64,000 nucleotides of DNA from Afipia massiliensis (GCF_014203115.1 NZ_JACHIJ010000006.1:62001-126000), one strand, 5' to 3'. Positions 16,112-25,350 are shown, counted from the stretch's first letter. Made by a program: numbers and translations. The notes: generated by a model not told the origin, from the letters alone.

Positions 16112-16987
16112 ATGCTGGACTTCGTTCAGCAGTTGGTGAGCGGTATTGCGCTCGGCTGTGTTTATGGCCTGATCGCACTTGGCTTTGTCCTTGTTTACAA
16201 AGCCACCGAGGTCGTCAACTTCGCGCAAGGCGATCTGATGATGCTGGGCGGGTTCTTCGCCTTCACCTTCATCAGTCTGCTTGGCTTCAACTACTGGCTT
16301 GGATTTGTCGCGGCGGTCGGCGCCATGGCGCTGTTCGGCATGCTGGCCGAACGCCTCGTGGTGCGGCCGATCCTCGGCTATCCGCAGTTTTCCATCATCA
16401 TGGCGACCATCGGGCTCGGCTTTTTCCTGCGCTCGGTCGCCGGAATGGTCTGGGGCACCGACGATCTCAAGATCGAAACGCCGTTCAGCCAGGGTGTGCT
16501 GCGGCTGGGGAGCCTGGTGCTGGCCTATGACAAGCTCTCGGTAATTGCCGCGACGATCATCCTCTGCGGCGTCCTGTATCTGTTTTTCAACAAGACCACG
16601 CTCGGCACCGCGATGCGTGCCAGTTCCGAGAACATGCTCGCGGCCTACTACATGGGCATTCCCGTCAAGCGCGTGGTGTCGATCGTCTGGGCGATCAGTG
16701 CCGCCGTCGCGACCTGCGCCGGCGTCCTGCTGGCGCCGATCACCTTCGTCCACTCCAACGTCGGCCTTGTGCTGGGACTGAAGGCATTCCCCGCGGCTGT
16801 GCTGGGTGGATTCGGGTCGATCCCGGGGGCTGTGGTCGGCGGAATCCTGATCGGCGTGATCGAAAGCATGGCCGGCTTTTATCTGCCTCAGGGATGGAAG
16901 GATGTCGCGCCCTACATCGTGCTGCTCGCGGTGCTGCTGCTGAAACCCGAAGGCATCTTCGGGCTTCACACGCGCAAGAAAGTCTGA
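16112..16987 (+). CDS. livH: Liv-type ABC transporter permease LivH
   Basis: A 291-residue inner-membrane permease of the branched-chain amino-acid (HAAT) family. It begins with the typical 'VSGIALGCVYGLIALGFVLV' (about 9-28) and 'VVNFAQGDLMMLGGF' motifs. The later 'GLKAFPAAVLGGFGSIPGA' and 'GGILIGVIES' motifs mark LivH rather than LivM. First gene of livHMGF. Because this operon carries an acyl-CoA synthetase, the substrate may be an organic or fatty acid rather than an amino acid; many such systems in Bradyrhizobium-type genomes are linked to aromatic or acyl-CoA catabolism. Confidence 0.92.
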   Translation: MLDFVQQLVSGIALGCVYGLIALGFVLVYKATEVVNFAQGDLMMLGGFFAFTFISLLGFNYWLGFVAAVGAMALFGMLAERLVVRPILGYPQFSIIMATIGLGFFLRSVAGMVWGTDDLKIETPFSQGVLRLGSLVLAYDKLSVIAATIILCGVLYLFFNKTTLGTAMRASSENMLAAYYMGIPVKRVVSIVWAISAAVATCAGVLLAPITFVHSNVGLVLGLKAFPAAVLGGFGSIPGAVVGGILIGVIESMAGFYLPQGWKDVAPYIVLLAVLLLKPEGIFGLHTRKKV

Positions 16988-16996
16988 GGGGCGCCG

Positions 16997-18148
16997 ATGC
17001 GGTTTCTTTTCAAGACAGATTATAACGACGACATCCGGCTGATCCCGCATAGCGGATACATCTGGTCCTACGGCGCGCTGCTGGTGCTGCTGGTGATCGC
17101 GCCGTTCGTTCTGAGCAGCTATCTCGTCAGCCAGCTTGTCTTCGTCTGCATCTATGCCATCGTCGGCGTCGGGCTGATGATCCTGACAGGATTCACCGGG
17201 CAGGCCTCGCTGGGACACGCGGCGTTCCTTGCCATCGGTGCCTATACCGCCGCCTATCTTCAGCAGATGGGCGTACCCTTCATCGTCTACTTTCTGGCAG
17301 CGGGCGTGCTGACCGGATTGATCGGCGCGATGGTTGGATTTCCGGCGTTGCGGTTGCAGGGCATCTATCTTGTCATCGCCACCATCTCGTTCGCGCTGAT
17401 CGTCGAAGAGATTCTGGCGCGCTGGGAGAGCGTCACGCACGGCAACGACGGCATGCGCGTCCGTGCGATCCAGATGCTCGGCGGCAGCATCACGCGCGAC
17501 AGCCCGACCTTCTATTATATGTGCCTCGGTCTCTTGATCCTGGTCATTGTCGGCACGCTCAACCTGATGCGCTCGCCGACCGGGCGCGCGTTCGTCGCCA
17601 TCCGTGACAGCGAGACGGCGGCCAAGAGCATGGGCATCAACGTCGCGCGCTACAAGGTGAAGTCGTTCGCCCTCAGCGCGGCGATCACCGGCCTCGCGGG
17701 CGTACTCTTTGCCCACAAGATGTCCTTCATCAGCCCGGAGATGTTCACACTCCAGCTATCCATCGAATTTATCATGGTGATCATCATCGGCGGCGTGATC
17801 AGCCTGCACGGCGCGGTACTCGGCGCGATCTTCATCGTCATGGTCGATCCGTTCCTGACCTTCCTGAAAGATGACATTCCGGGTGTAGTTGCGGGTCTTG
17901 CCGCCACGTTCGGCGCCGGCGTCGAGCAGGTGGCCAGCATCAAGAACAACGTCGCGGCGATCGCCTCGGCCAACGGCCTTAAGGGCGCGATCTACGGCCT
18001 GATCATCATGCTGTTCATCCTGTTCGAGCCCTACGGCATCTATGGCCGCTGGCTGAAGATCAAGCTCTTCTTCCAGCTCTTTCCGCTCTACAAGCGCGCG
18101 ACCTTCAAGCGGCAGAAGATCTACGTCAAATCGGAGCGGAACCGATGA
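16997..18148 (+). CDS. livM: Liv-type ABC transporter permease LivM
   Basis: A 383-residue permease, partner of LivH. It shows the conserved 'LTGFTGQASLGHAAFLAIGA' block near residues 56-75 and 'GRAFVAIRDSETAAKSMGIN' near 195-214, the cytoplasmic loop touching the ATPase. About ten hydrophobic segments are present. The C-terminus is basic ('YKRATFKRQKIYVKSERNR'). It starts nine bases after livH and overlaps livG by 4 bases, so it is part of one operon. Confidence 0.92.
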   Translation: MRFLFKTDYNDDIRLIPHSGYIWSYGALLVLLVIAPFVLSSYLVSQLVFVCIYAIVGVGLMILTGFTGQASLGHAAFLAIGAYTAAYLQQMGVPFIVYFLAAGVLTGLIGAMVGFPALRLQGIYLVIATISFALIVEEILARWESVTHGNDGMRVRAIQMLGGSITRDSPTFYYMCLGLLILVIVGTLNLMRSPTGRAFVAIRDSETAAKSMGINVARYKVKSFALSAAITGLAGVLFAHKMSFISPEMFTLQLSIEFIMVIIIGGVISLHGAVLGAIFIVMVDPFLTFLKDDIPGVVAGLAATFGAGVEQVASIKNNVAAIASANGLKGAIYGLIIMLFILFEPYGIYGRWLKIKLFFQLFPLYKRATFKRQKIYVKSERNR

Positions 18149-18903
18149 GCTGTTTCCGCGCCGAAAATCTCTCGCTTCATTTTGGCGGGCTGAAAGCGGT
18201 GGATTCCGTCAGCTTCGCGGTGGAGAAGGGTGAAATCCTTTCGATCATCGGTCCCAACGGGGCCGGCAAAAGCTCGATCTTCAACCTGATCTCGCGCCTC
18301 TATGAGCCGACTTCTGGCCGTCTCTATTTCGAGGATCAGGACATTACCGAGGAGCCCGCTTACGGTATCGCCAAGCTGGGCATCGCGCGCACCTTCCAGA
18401 ACATCGAACTGTTCGAAAATGCCACCGTTCTCAGCAACCTTCTGGTCGGGCGGCACCGGCACTCCACCACCACCCTCTGGCAGGAGTTGCTATTCCTGCC
18501 GAACGTCCGCCGCGACGAAAAAGCGCATCGCCGCCGCGTCGAGCAGGTCATTGATTTCCTTGACCTTGCCGCCCATCGGGACAAGCTCATCTCCGGATTG
18601 CCCTATGGCGTACGCAAGGTGATCGAGCTGGCCCGCGCACTGTGCACGGAGCCGAAGCTGATCCTGCTCGACGAACCCTCGTCGGGCCTGAATGTGGAGG
18701 AGACCGACGACATGTCGTTCTGGATCCGCGACATGAAGACCGAGCTTGGCATCACCGTGTTGATGGTCGAGCACGACATGACACTGGTCAACCGCGTCTC
18801 CGACCGGGTGATCGCGCTGAACTACGGCAAAGTGCTGGCCATGGGCACGCCGGCCGAAGTGCAGGCGCATCCCGATGTCGTCGCAGCCTATCTCGGCACA
18901 TGA
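18145..18903 (+). CDS. livG: Liv-type ABC transporter ATPase LivG
   Basis: A 252-residue ATPase. Walker A is 'GPNGAGKSS' (about 38-46), followed by the LivG-specific 'GIARTFQNIELFENATVLSN'. The signature segment reads 'LPYGVRKVIELARALC': the LSGGQ position is LPYGV, a variant common in LivG proteins of aromatic-acid and fatty-acid clusters. Walker B is 'LILLDEPSSGLN' and the H-loop 'VEHDM' is present. It overlaps livM by 4 bases and is followed 10 bases later by livF. Confidence 0.9.
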   Translation: MSCFRAENLSLHFGGLKAVDSVSFAVEKGEILSIIGPNGAGKSSIFNLISRLYEPTSGRLYFEDQDITEEPAYGIAKLGIARTFQNIELFENATVLSNLLVGRHRHSTTTLWQELLFLPNVRRDEKAHRRRVEQVIDFLDLAAHRDKLISGLPYGVRKVIELARALCTEPKLILLDEPSSGLNVEETDDMSFWIRDMKTELGITVLMVEHDMTLVNRVSDRVIALNYGKVLAMGTPAEVQAHPDVVAAYLGT

Positions 18904-18913
18904 GGACGATGTC

Positions 18914-19693
18914 ATGAGCAGTCCCGACATCATTCTCAAGCTGAGCAACATCGAAAGTTTTTACGGGCCGATCATGGCGATCCGCGGCATCAGCCTCGAG
19001 GTGCCGCGCGGCAAGATCGTCACGTTGCTGGGCGCCAACGGCGCGGGCAAGACCACCGTGCTCAAGACGATTTCCGGCATTCTCGATCCGCAGAAAGGCT
19101 CCATCGAATTCAAGGGGCAGCCGATTCAGCGCATGGAGGCCGACAAGATCGTGCGGCTAGGCCTCAGTCATGTGCCCGAAGGCCGCGAGGTGTTCCCGTT
19201 CCTCAGCGTGCGTGAAAACCTGATGATGGGAGCATATCCGCGCAAGGATCACGACGGTGTCGCCGCCGATCTGGAGCGCGTCTACGGCTATTTTCCGCGC
19301 CTGCGCGAGCGCATCAACCAGCCTGCGGGGCAGCTTTCCGGCGGCGAACAGCAGATGCTGGCGATCGGCCGCGCGCTGATGAACCGCCCGGCACTGCTGC
19401 TGCTGGACGAGCCGTCACTCGGGCTGTCGCCTATTCTGGTGAAGGAAATTTTCACCATCATCAAGCGCGTCAACGCGGAGCAGGGCATGTCGATCCTGCT
19501 GGTCGAGCAGAACGCGAAGGTGGCGCTGGAGACCGCGGATTACGGATACGTGCTGGAAATCGGCCGTGTGGTGATGAACGACACCTGCGAGCGCCTGATG
19601 ATGTCGCAGGATATTCAGGAGTTCTACCTCGGCGCCAAGGAAGACGGCGCGCGGGGCGAGCGGCGCTGGAAGAAGAAAAAGACCTGGCGGTAA
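18914..19693 (+). CDS. livF: Liv-type ABC transporter ATPase LivF
   Basis: A 259-residue ATPase. ATG 18914 follows the livG stop by 10 bases with a GAGGA site; an upstream in-frame ATG at 18875 would overlap livG. Walker A 'GANGAGKTT', signature 'LSGGEQQMLAIGRALM', Walker B 'LLLLDEPSLGLS' and H-loop replacement 'VEQNA' (normal for LivF) are visible. After the usual 'EFYLGAKED' end there is a basic tail, 'RGERRWKKKKTWR'. The 141 bases after it hold no gene but contain loosely repeated GACCTGGCG-like pieces and lead to the synthetase gene. Confidence 0.9.
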   Translation: MSSPDIILKLSNIESFYGPIMAIRGISLEVPRGKIVTLLGANGAGKTTVLKTISGILDPQKGSIEFKGQPIQRMEADKIVRLGLSHVPEGREVFPFLSVRENLMMGAYPRKDHDGVAADLERVYGYFPRLRERINQPAGQLSGGEQQMLAIGRALMNRPALLLLDEPSLGLSPILVKEIFTIIKRVNAEQGMSILLVEQNAKVALETADYGYVLEIGRVVMNDTCERLMMSQDIQEFYLGAKEDGARGERRWKKKKTWR

Positions 19694-19834
19694 GTAGCCG
19701 GCGATAAAAACAAGAACCTGGCGATAAGCCGGGCAACACAAGCAGGAGAAAAAGACCGGCGTTTCAAGCCGCGCGAGAGGAACGACATGAGGCCGCGTAG
19801 CCGCTGCGCGGATACGGCGGAAAGGGAGCGAGAA

Positions 19835-21673
19835 ATGGCGAGACCCGCAGTGATCACCGTCGCGGACACGATCGCGAAGAGCTTTCTGCTCGCGGTTGAA
19901 ACGCGCGGCGACAAGGCAGCGATCCGGGAAAAGCATCTCGGCGTCTGGCAGTCGACAAGCTGGCGTGAATGGCTCCAGACCGCAAGAGAGATCGCTTATG
20001 CGCTTCATGCGGTCAGCTTTAAGCCGGGCGACGTCGCTTCCATTGTCTCGAATGCGACGCCGCAATGGGTGTTCGCCGATATGGGCGTGCTCTGCGCGGG
20101 CGGCGTCTCGTCGGGCATCTACCCGACGGACTCGGCGACCCAGGTCGAATATCTCATCAATGACTCGCGGACGCGGGTGATCTTCGCTGAGGACGACGAG
20201 CAGCTCGACAAGGTGCTGTCGTGCCGCGCCCGCTGCCCGACGCTTGAGAAGATCGTCGTATTCGACATGGAGGGCCTCAGCGGCTTCAGCGATCCGATGG
20301 TGATGTCGCTTGACGAATTCATGGCGCTCGGGCGCAACCACATGAACGGCCGCGACGCGCTGTGGGACGAGATGATCGCCAGCCGCGGCACGAACGATCT
20401 GGCCATTCTCGTCTACACCTCGGGAACCACCGGGCCTCCGAAGGGCGCGATGCATTCCAATCGCAGCGTCACCCATCAGATGCGCTACGCCGATTACCTT
20501 CTGGTGCCGACGGATCATGAGGAGCGGCTGGTGTTCCTGCCGCTGTGCCATGTCGCCGAGCGGATCGGCGGCTACTATCTGTCCATCGCCGTTGGCTCCA
20601 TAATGAATTTCGCGGAAAGTCCGGAAACCGTGCCGGACAATCTGCGCGAGGTGCAGCCGACCGCGTTTCTGGCGGTGCCGCGGATCTGGGAGAAATTCTA
20701 CTCTGCCATCACGATTGCCCTGAAGGATGCAACGCCGCTCCAGCAGTGGATGTATCGCCAAGCGCTCGGCGTTGGCCAGCGTCTGACTGAGTACAGACTT
20801 GAGGGGGAAACGCCGCCGCTGTCGTTGCGGCTCGCGGGCAAGGCGGCCTACTGGCTGGTGTTCCGCAACATCCGCCGCATGCTCGGACTCGATCGCGTCC
20901 GCATCGCGTTCACGGGCGCCGCGCCGATCTCGCCCGATCTGATCCGCTGGTATCTCGCCATCGGCCTCGACATGCGCGAGGTCTATGGCCAGACCGAGAA
21001 TTGTGGCGTGGCGACGCTGATGCCGAATGACCGCATCAAGCTCGGCTCGGTCGGAAAGGCGGCGCCTTGGGGCGAAGTCATGATCTGCCCGAAGGGGGAG
21101 ATCCTCGTCAAAGGCGATTACCTGTTCATGGGCTATCTGAACCAGCCCGAAAAGACCGCCGAGACCATCGACGCCAAGGGCTGGCTGCACACCGGCGACG
21201 TCGGCACCATCGACAACGAAGGCTTCGTCAAGATCACCGACCGGATGAAGGACATCATCATCACGTCCGGCGGCAAGAACATCACGCCATCGGAAATCGA
21301 GAACCAGCTCAAGTTCTCGCCCTATATTTCGGACGCGGTGGTGATCGGCGACAAGCGGCCGTTCCTGACATGCCTGGTGATGATCGATCACGAGAACGTC
21401 GAGAAGTTCGCGCAGGACTACAACATTCCCTTCACGAACTATGCGAGCCTGTGCCGCGCGGCTGAAATCCAGGATCTCATCAAGCGCGAGATCGAGGTCG
21501 TTAACCAGAACTTCGCCCGCGTGGAAACCATCAAGAAATTCCACCTGATCGAGCGGCAACTGACGCCCGAAGACGAGGAATTGACACCGACCATGAAGCT
21601 GAAGCGGAGCTTCGTGAACAAATCCTACGCAGCCGAGATCGATGCAATGTACCGGGCGGGCGCCATGGCGTAA
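19835..21673 (+). CDS. Long-chain-type AMP-forming acyl-CoA synthetase
   Basis: A 612-residue member of the ANL family, FadD15-like, which activates a carboxylic acid to its CoA thioester with ATP. ATG 19835 has GGGAG just upstream and gives the usual beginning; the frame is open 16 codons earlier without a site. The phosphate loop 'YTSGTTGPPKGAMH' is near residues 194-207. The A5-like motif is 'EVYGQTENCG', the hinge region 'HTGDVGTIDNEGFVKITDR' and the lid 'KDIIITSGGKNITPSEIEN'. It sits between livF and the binding protein, suggesting that the transported acid is activated on entry. Substrate chain length is not readable. Confidence 0.9.
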   Translation: MARPAVITVADTIAKSFLLAVETRGDKAAIREKHLGVWQSTSWREWLQTAREIAYALHAVSFKPGDVASIVSNATPQWVFADMGVLCAGGVSSGIYPTDSATQVEYLINDSRTRVIFAEDDEQLDKVLSCRARCPTLEKIVVFDMEGLSGFSDPMVMSLDEFMALGRNHMNGRDALWDEMIASRGTNDLAILVYTSGTTGPPKGAMHSNRSVTHQMRYADYLLVPTDHEERLVFLPLCHVAERIGGYYLSIAVGSIMNFAESPETVPDNLREVQPTAFLAVPRIWEKFYSAITIALKDATPLQQWMYRQALGVGQRLTEYRLEGETPPLSLRLAGKAAYWLVFRNIRRMLGLDRVRIAFTGAAPISPDLIRWYLAIGLDMREVYGQTENCGVATLMPNDRIKLGSVGKAAPWGEVMICPKGEILVKGDYLFMGYLNQPEKTAETIDAKGWLHTGDVGTIDNEGFVKITDRMKDIIITSGGKNITPSEIENQLKFSPYISDAVVIGDKRPFLTCLVMIDHENVEKFAQDYNIPFTNYASLCRAAEIQDLIKREIEVVNQNFARVETIKKFHLIERQLTPEDEELTPTMKLKRSFVNKSYAAEIDAMYRAGAMA

Positions 21674-21790
21674 GCTCCCGGCGATATTGCGTCACAAGAA
21701 GCGCATTCCGCGGCCCGCAAAGGCCGCTCAGCGGCGAAGGTAACAAGGCCCGGCCTTCGCTGAATATGGGCCAACAGAGAGGAGACCGTT

Positions 21791-22990
21791 ATGTCGAAAT
21801 CGTTCAAGGCGTTTGGCCTTGCGGTGGGTGCGTTCGCGCTGACCCAGTCGCCGGCCTTCGCGCAGACCAAGGTGACCAACGAGGGCATCTCGCCGGCCGA
21901 GATCGTCATCGGCTCGCATCAGGATCTTTCGGGCCCCATCAAGGTCTGGGGCGTGCCGGTGTCCAACGGCATGAAGATGGCGGCCGATGAGATCAATGCC
22001 GCCGGCGGCATCAACGGGCGCAAGATCAAGCTGATCATCGAAGACAGCGGTTACGATCCGAAGCGCTCGGTGCTGGCCTCCCAGAAGCTGATCGAGAAGG
22101 ACAAGATCTTCGCCATGGTCGGCCCGATGGGCTCGCCGACGGTGCTTGCCGCGCAGGACATCCTGTTCGACGCGGGCGTGCTGCAGCTCTTCCCGCTGAC
22201 GGCGGCGGAGTTCACCTTCAAGTTCGATCCGGCGAAGCCGCAGGAGAGATTGAAGTTCAACAACATCCTGCCCTATGTCGAAAGCACGCGGGCGGCGGTG
22301 AAATACATGATCGAGACCAAGAAGTTCACCAAGCCCTGCATCATGCATCAGGACGACGAGTACGGCAAAAGTGTGCTCGATGGCTTCACCCAGCAGGCCA
22401 CTGCGATGAAGCTGACGCCGGCCTCGGTCACGAGCTACAAGCGTGGCGCATCCGATTTCAGCGCGCAGGTCGCCAAGATGAAATCCGACGGCTGCGATCT
22501 TGTTGTGCTCGGAACGGTGATCCGCGAAACTATCGGCGCGATGGGCGAAGCCAAGAAGCTCGGCTGGGATGTGACGTTCCTCGGCGCGACGCCCACCAAC
22601 GTGCTCGAAGTGCCCGCGCTCGGCAAGGATATGGTTGAAGGGCTCTATGCGGCGTCCGGGTTCGAAATTCCCTATGAGGACACCGCAAAGGGCAAGGTGA
22701 AGGACTGGCTTGTGAACTACAAAAAGGCGTTTGGTTCCGACGCCAATACGCAGGCGATCATCGGTTACAACGCGATGATGACCTTCGCCTACTACGCCAA
22801 CAAGGCAGGCAAGGATCTGACCGGCGCCAAGATGCTGGCTTCGCTCGAGTCCGGTGACGTGTTCCAGGATATATTTAGTTCGCCGCCGACCAAATTCTCG
22901 AAAACGAACCACCTTGCCACCACGGTGACGCAGGTTCAGCAGGTCAAGAGCGGCCGCTGGGTTCTGGTGAAGGATGGCCTGATGTTCTGA
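21791..22990 (+). CDS. Liv-type ABC transporter substrate-binding protein
   Basis: A 399-residue periplasmic binding protein of the LivJ/LivK class (Peripla_BP_6). A signal peptide ends around residue 25 (SPAFA, then QTK). 'GISPAEIVIGSHQDLSGPI' opens the first lobe, with 'GMKMAADEINAAGGINGRKI' following, both hallmarks of the family. GAGGAG precedes the ATG. It is the last gene of the liv operon and is closed by a strong terminator. The family binds amino acids, aromatic acids or other small acids; the ligand here is unknown, but the neighbouring synthetase points to a carboxylic acid. Confidence 0.92.
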   Translation: MSKSFKAFGLAVGAFALTQSPAFAQTKVTNEGISPAEIVIGSHQDLSGPIKVWGVPVSNGMKMAADEINAAGGINGRKIKLIIEDSGYDPKRSVLASQKLIEKDKIFAMVGPMGSPTVLAAQDILFDAGVLQLFPLTAAEFTFKFDPAKPQERLKFNNILPYVESTRAAVKYMIETKKFTKPCIMHQDDEYGKSVLDGFTQQATAMKLTPASVTSYKRGASDFSAQVAKMKSDGCDLVVLGTVIRETIGAMGEAKKLGWDVTFLGATPTNVLEVPALGKDMVEGLYAASGFEIPYEDTAKGKVKDWLVNYKKAFGSDANTQAIIGYNAMMTFAYYANKAGKDLTGAKMLASLESGDVFQDIFSSPPTKFSKTNHLATTVTQVQQVKSGRWVLVKDGLMF

Positions 22991-23009
22991 GCGTTTCGTT
23001 CTGAGCGAC

Positions 23010-23047
23010 ATCGCGTGTGCGGGTTGCCCGCGCACGCGATTTTCTTT
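23010..23047 (+). terminator. Rho-independent terminator of the liv operon
   Basis: A 14-base stem, ATCGCGTGTGCGGG against CCCGCGCACGCGAT with one G-T pair, and a TTG loop is followed by TTTCTTT. It lies 20 bases after the binding-protein stop and separates this operon from the kinase gene at 23083. Confidence 0.9.
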
Positions 23048-23082
23048 ACGGTCCGGCTCCCAACCGAGAGCCGACATTCCAT

Positions 23083-24072
23083 ATGAGCATTGAAAGTCCG
23101 GTCAAGGCCAGCATCGCGCGCTGGTTTCCTGGAGCCACGGGTATCGATCGCCTGGCTCAGTTGTCCGGTGGCGCCAGCCAGGAAACCTGGTCGTTCGACG
23201 TCCTGCATCCATCCGGAAACATCGCCGTCATTCTGCGCCGCGCTCCGTCAGGCTATGGCGCTGCGCCGGGCCGTGCCGCTGGCCTCGAGGCCGAAGCGGT
23301 TCTGATGCAGCAGGCGTATGAAGCGGGGATACCGTCGCCGCGTGTGCGTTATGTTTTGCGCGCAGAAGACCAGCTTGGCAGCGGCTTCATCATGGACCGC
23401 GTCGACGGCGAGACCATCCCGCGCAAGATTCTGCGCGATGCTCAGTTCGCGCAGGCGCGCAATGTGCTGGCCAGCCAGCTCGGCAAGGTGATGGCCGAGA
23501 TTCATGCACTTGACAAATCCCGGCTTCCAAAACTGCGGCTGATGACGGTCGCAGGCGAGATCGACGATCTCACAACAGAATACAAATCATTCGACTGGCC
23601 GCGTCCGGTGTTCGATCTGGCCCTGCGGTGGCTGCGCGACAACGCGCCCGCGCCGTCGGATGCCGTGATGCTGGTTCACGGCGATTTCCGCCACGGCAAT
23701 CTCATTATCGGCCCCGAAGGTGTCCGCGCGGTGCTCGACTGGGAACTGGCGCATCTCGGTGACCCGATGGAAGATCTCGGCTGGATTTGCGTGAACTCGT
23801 GGCGGTTCGGCGAGATCGACAAGCCGGTCGGCGGTCTCGGCACGCGCGAGGATCTGTTCGCCGCGTATGAGGCGGCGTCAGGCCGCCCGGTGAATGTGCG
23901 GCGCGTCATGTTCTGGGAAACGCTCGGCACCTTGCGGTGGGGCATCATGTGTTGCGGCATGATGCAGCGGTTTCGCGCCGGTCCGGATCATTCGATGGAA
24001 CGCGCCATGATCGGCCGCCGCGCCTCGGAAACCGAAATCGATCTGTTGCGGCTGCTGGCGCCGCGCGCATGA
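23083..24072 (+). CDS. APH-family kinase, LvaA / ACAD10-11 kinase-domain-like
   Basis: A 329-residue phosphotransferase with the aminoglycoside-phosphotransferase/choline-kinase fold. The N-terminal loop 'QLSGGASQETWSFDV' (about 24-38) matches the acyl-CoA-linked subgroup. The catalytic loop is 'LVHGDFRHGNLI' (about 197-208) and the metal site 'LDWELAHLGDPMEDLGW' follows. ATG 23083 lies after the terminator; an earlier in-frame start would overlap it. Proteins of this subgroup include LvaA of Pseudomonas putida, which phosphorylates 4-hydroxyvaleryl-CoA, and the N-terminal domain of human ACAD10/11. It is followed by a DUF6285 gene and, after one reverse gene, an acyl-CoA dehydrogenase, the same set as lvaABC. 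The acyl-CoA substrate is inferred. An inverted repeat overlaps its stop. Confidence 0.82.
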   Translation: MSIESPVKASIARWFPGATGIDRLAQLSGGASQETWSFDVLHPSGNIAVILRRAPSGYGAAPGRAAGLEAEAVLMQQAYEAGIPSPRVRYVLRAEDQLGSGFIMDRVDGETIPRKILRDAQFAQARNVLASQLGKVMAEIHALDKSRLPKLRLMTVAGEIDDLTTEYKSFDWPRPVFDLALRWLRDNAPAPSDAVMLVHGDFRHGNLIIGPEGVRAVLDWELAHLGDPMEDLGWICVNSWRFGEIDKPVGGLGTREDLFAAYEAASGRPVNVRRVMFWETLGTLRWGIMCCGMMQRFRAGPDHSMERAMIGRRASETEIDLLRLLAPRA

Positions 24073-24113
24073 TGCCGAAAAGTGCGAAGCGGTTTTCGGA
24101 TAACATCATGCGC
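24065..24113. repeat. Inverted repeat overlapping the kinase stop codon
   Basis: The arms are GCGCATGATG-CCGAAAA and TTTTCGG-(ATAA)-CATCATGCGC around an 11-base loop. The first arm includes the TGA of the kinase gene. The core GAAAAGTG...AAGCGGTTTTCGG is a sequence I recognise as frequent between genes in Rhizobiales. The hairpin would sit between the kinase and DUF6285 genes on the mRNA. Confidence 0.75.
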
Positions 24114-24149
24114 AATGGAGCATGACGCCGATGACAAAGGACATGTGAA

Positions 24150-24521
24150 ATGCAGGATCAACCGACGCCGGTCGAACTGATCAACGCGGTCGCGGAGTTT
24201 CTTCGCGCAGATGTCGCGCCGCAATTGTCCGGCCACGCCGCATTCAAGCTGCGCGTGGGGCTCAACGCGCTCGATCTGGTCGTGCGACAGCTTACGCATG
24301 AAGCATCCGGCGATGCCGCCGAGGCCGAGCGGCTATCAAAGCTGCTCGGCGCGTCGGGCTCGCTGGAAGACCTCAACCGGCTGCTGTCAGCGCGTATCGC
24401 GAGCGGCGAGATGGGCTTCCAGACGCCGGGACTTACCGAACACGTCTGGCAGACCACGATGGACAAGCTGGCCATCGACCAGCCGAACTATGCGTCCTAT
24501 CGCCGCGAGCGCGATACTTAG
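24150..24521 (+). CDS. DUF6285 protein, LvaB-like partner of the kinase
   Basis: A 123-residue, all-helical soluble protein without cysteines or signal peptide. It opens with 'PTPVELINAVAEFLRADVAP' and continues with 'FKLRVGLNALDLVVRQL', which I recognise as the DUF6285 pattern; these genes commonly follow APH-family kinases of the acyl-CoA type. In P. putida the comparably small LvaB is needed for LvaA activity, so a similar helper role is likely. That LvaB itself belongs to this family is from memory and should be checked. The gene ends at 24521, directly abutting the reverse-strand crotonase stop at 24522. Confidence 0.75.
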   Translation: MQDQPTPVELINAVAEFLRADVAPQLSGHAAFKLRVGLNALDLVVRQLTHEASGDAAEAERLSKLLGASGSLEDLNRLLSARIASGEMGFQTPGLTEHVWQTTMDKLAIDQPNYASYRRERDT

Positions 24522-25301
24522 CTATCTGCCCTTCCACTGCGGCGGGCGTTTTTCCGCGAACGCCTTGGGACCTTCGATGTAATCCTCGGACGCGGCCAGC
24601 GCCTTGACGGCCGGATAGTCGAACTGTTCCGCCAGCGCCTGCTCCAGCGACACGCCGAGGCCGCGATGCATGGCCTGCTTCGAGGCGCGGATCGACATCG
24701 GGCCGTTCTGCAAAATGAGATTCGCCCAGCGCTCCGCACCCGCCAAAGCTTCGCCCTTCGGCACGACTTCGTTGACAAAGCCAAGTTCAAGTCCCTCGCG
24801 CGCGGGAACGTGGCGTCCGGTGAGGATCATGCCCATGGCGCGCTTGAGGCCGATCAGGCGCGGAAGGCGGTGCAACCCGCCGGCGAGCGCGGCGAGGCCG
24901 ACACGCGGTTCCGGCAGTGCGAAGGTGGCGTTTTCTGCTGCGATGATGAGGTCGCACGCCAGCGCAATTTCGAAACCGCCGCCCATGGCGACGCCGTTGA
25001 CGGCGGCGATGATCGGCTTGTCGCAATCGAAGCGGTGGGTCAGTCCGGCGAAGCCGCTGGTATCCCAGCCGCGCTGGCCGCCCTGGGCCTGCCATTTCAG
25101 GTCGTTGCCAGCGGAAAACGCCCGGTCACCTGCGCCCGTCACGATCGCGATCCATTGATCCGGATCCTTGTTGAACTCGTCGAAAACGCGATGCATTTCA
25201 AAGTGCATCGGGGAATGCACGGCGTTCATCACGTCGGGACGATTGAGTGTGACGATGGTGAGCGGACCTTTGCGGTCCACCTTGGCGAATTCATAGGCCA
25301 T
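24522..25301 (-). CDS. Enoyl-CoA hydratase (crotonase family)
   Basis: A 259-residue crotonase. ATG 25301 has AAGGAAA upstream and yields the normal beginning MAYEFAKVD; an earlier in-frame start at 25331 lacks a site. The oxyanion-hole segment is 'DRAFSAGNDLKWQ'. Both acid/base glutamates of true hydratases are present: in 'GGGFEIALACD' and in 'FALPEPRVGLAALAGG'. It therefore probably hydrates an enoyl-CoA. It is embedded in reverse orientation between the DUF6285 gene and the dehydrogenase, and is divergent from the latter across a 199-base gap. In an Lva-type route a hydratase would follow phosphate elimination. Confidence 0.9.
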   Translation of the reverse strand: MAYEFAKVDRKGPLTIVTLNRPDVMNAVHSPMHFEMHRVFDEFNKDPDQWIAIVTGAGDRAFSAGNDLKWQAQGGQRGWDTSGFAGLTHRFDCDKPIIAAVNGVAMGGGFEIALACDLIIAAENATFALPEPRVGLAALAGGLHRLPRLIGLKRAMGMILTGRHVPAREGLELGFVNEVVPKGEALAGAERWANLILQNGPMSIRASKQAMHRGLGVSLEQALAEQFDYPAVKALAASEDYIEGPKAFAEKRPPQWKGR

Positions 25302-25350
25302 GAGCGATTTCCTTACGCTGCGTTGCAACACTTGAGCGATGTTGTCGTGC

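Noticed and set aside
16076-17716. 546-residue reverse-strand open frame over livH and livM
   Set aside because: Low-complexity Asp/His/Gln-rich shadow across two certain permease genes.
19415-21559. 714-residue reverse-strand open frame over the acyl-CoA synthetase
   Set aside because: Long only because of high GC; composition is His/Arg/Asp-rich shadow and it covers a clear synthetase gene.
23017-23082. Earlier start for the kinase gene
   Set aside because: It would begin inside the rho-independent terminator of the liv operon.
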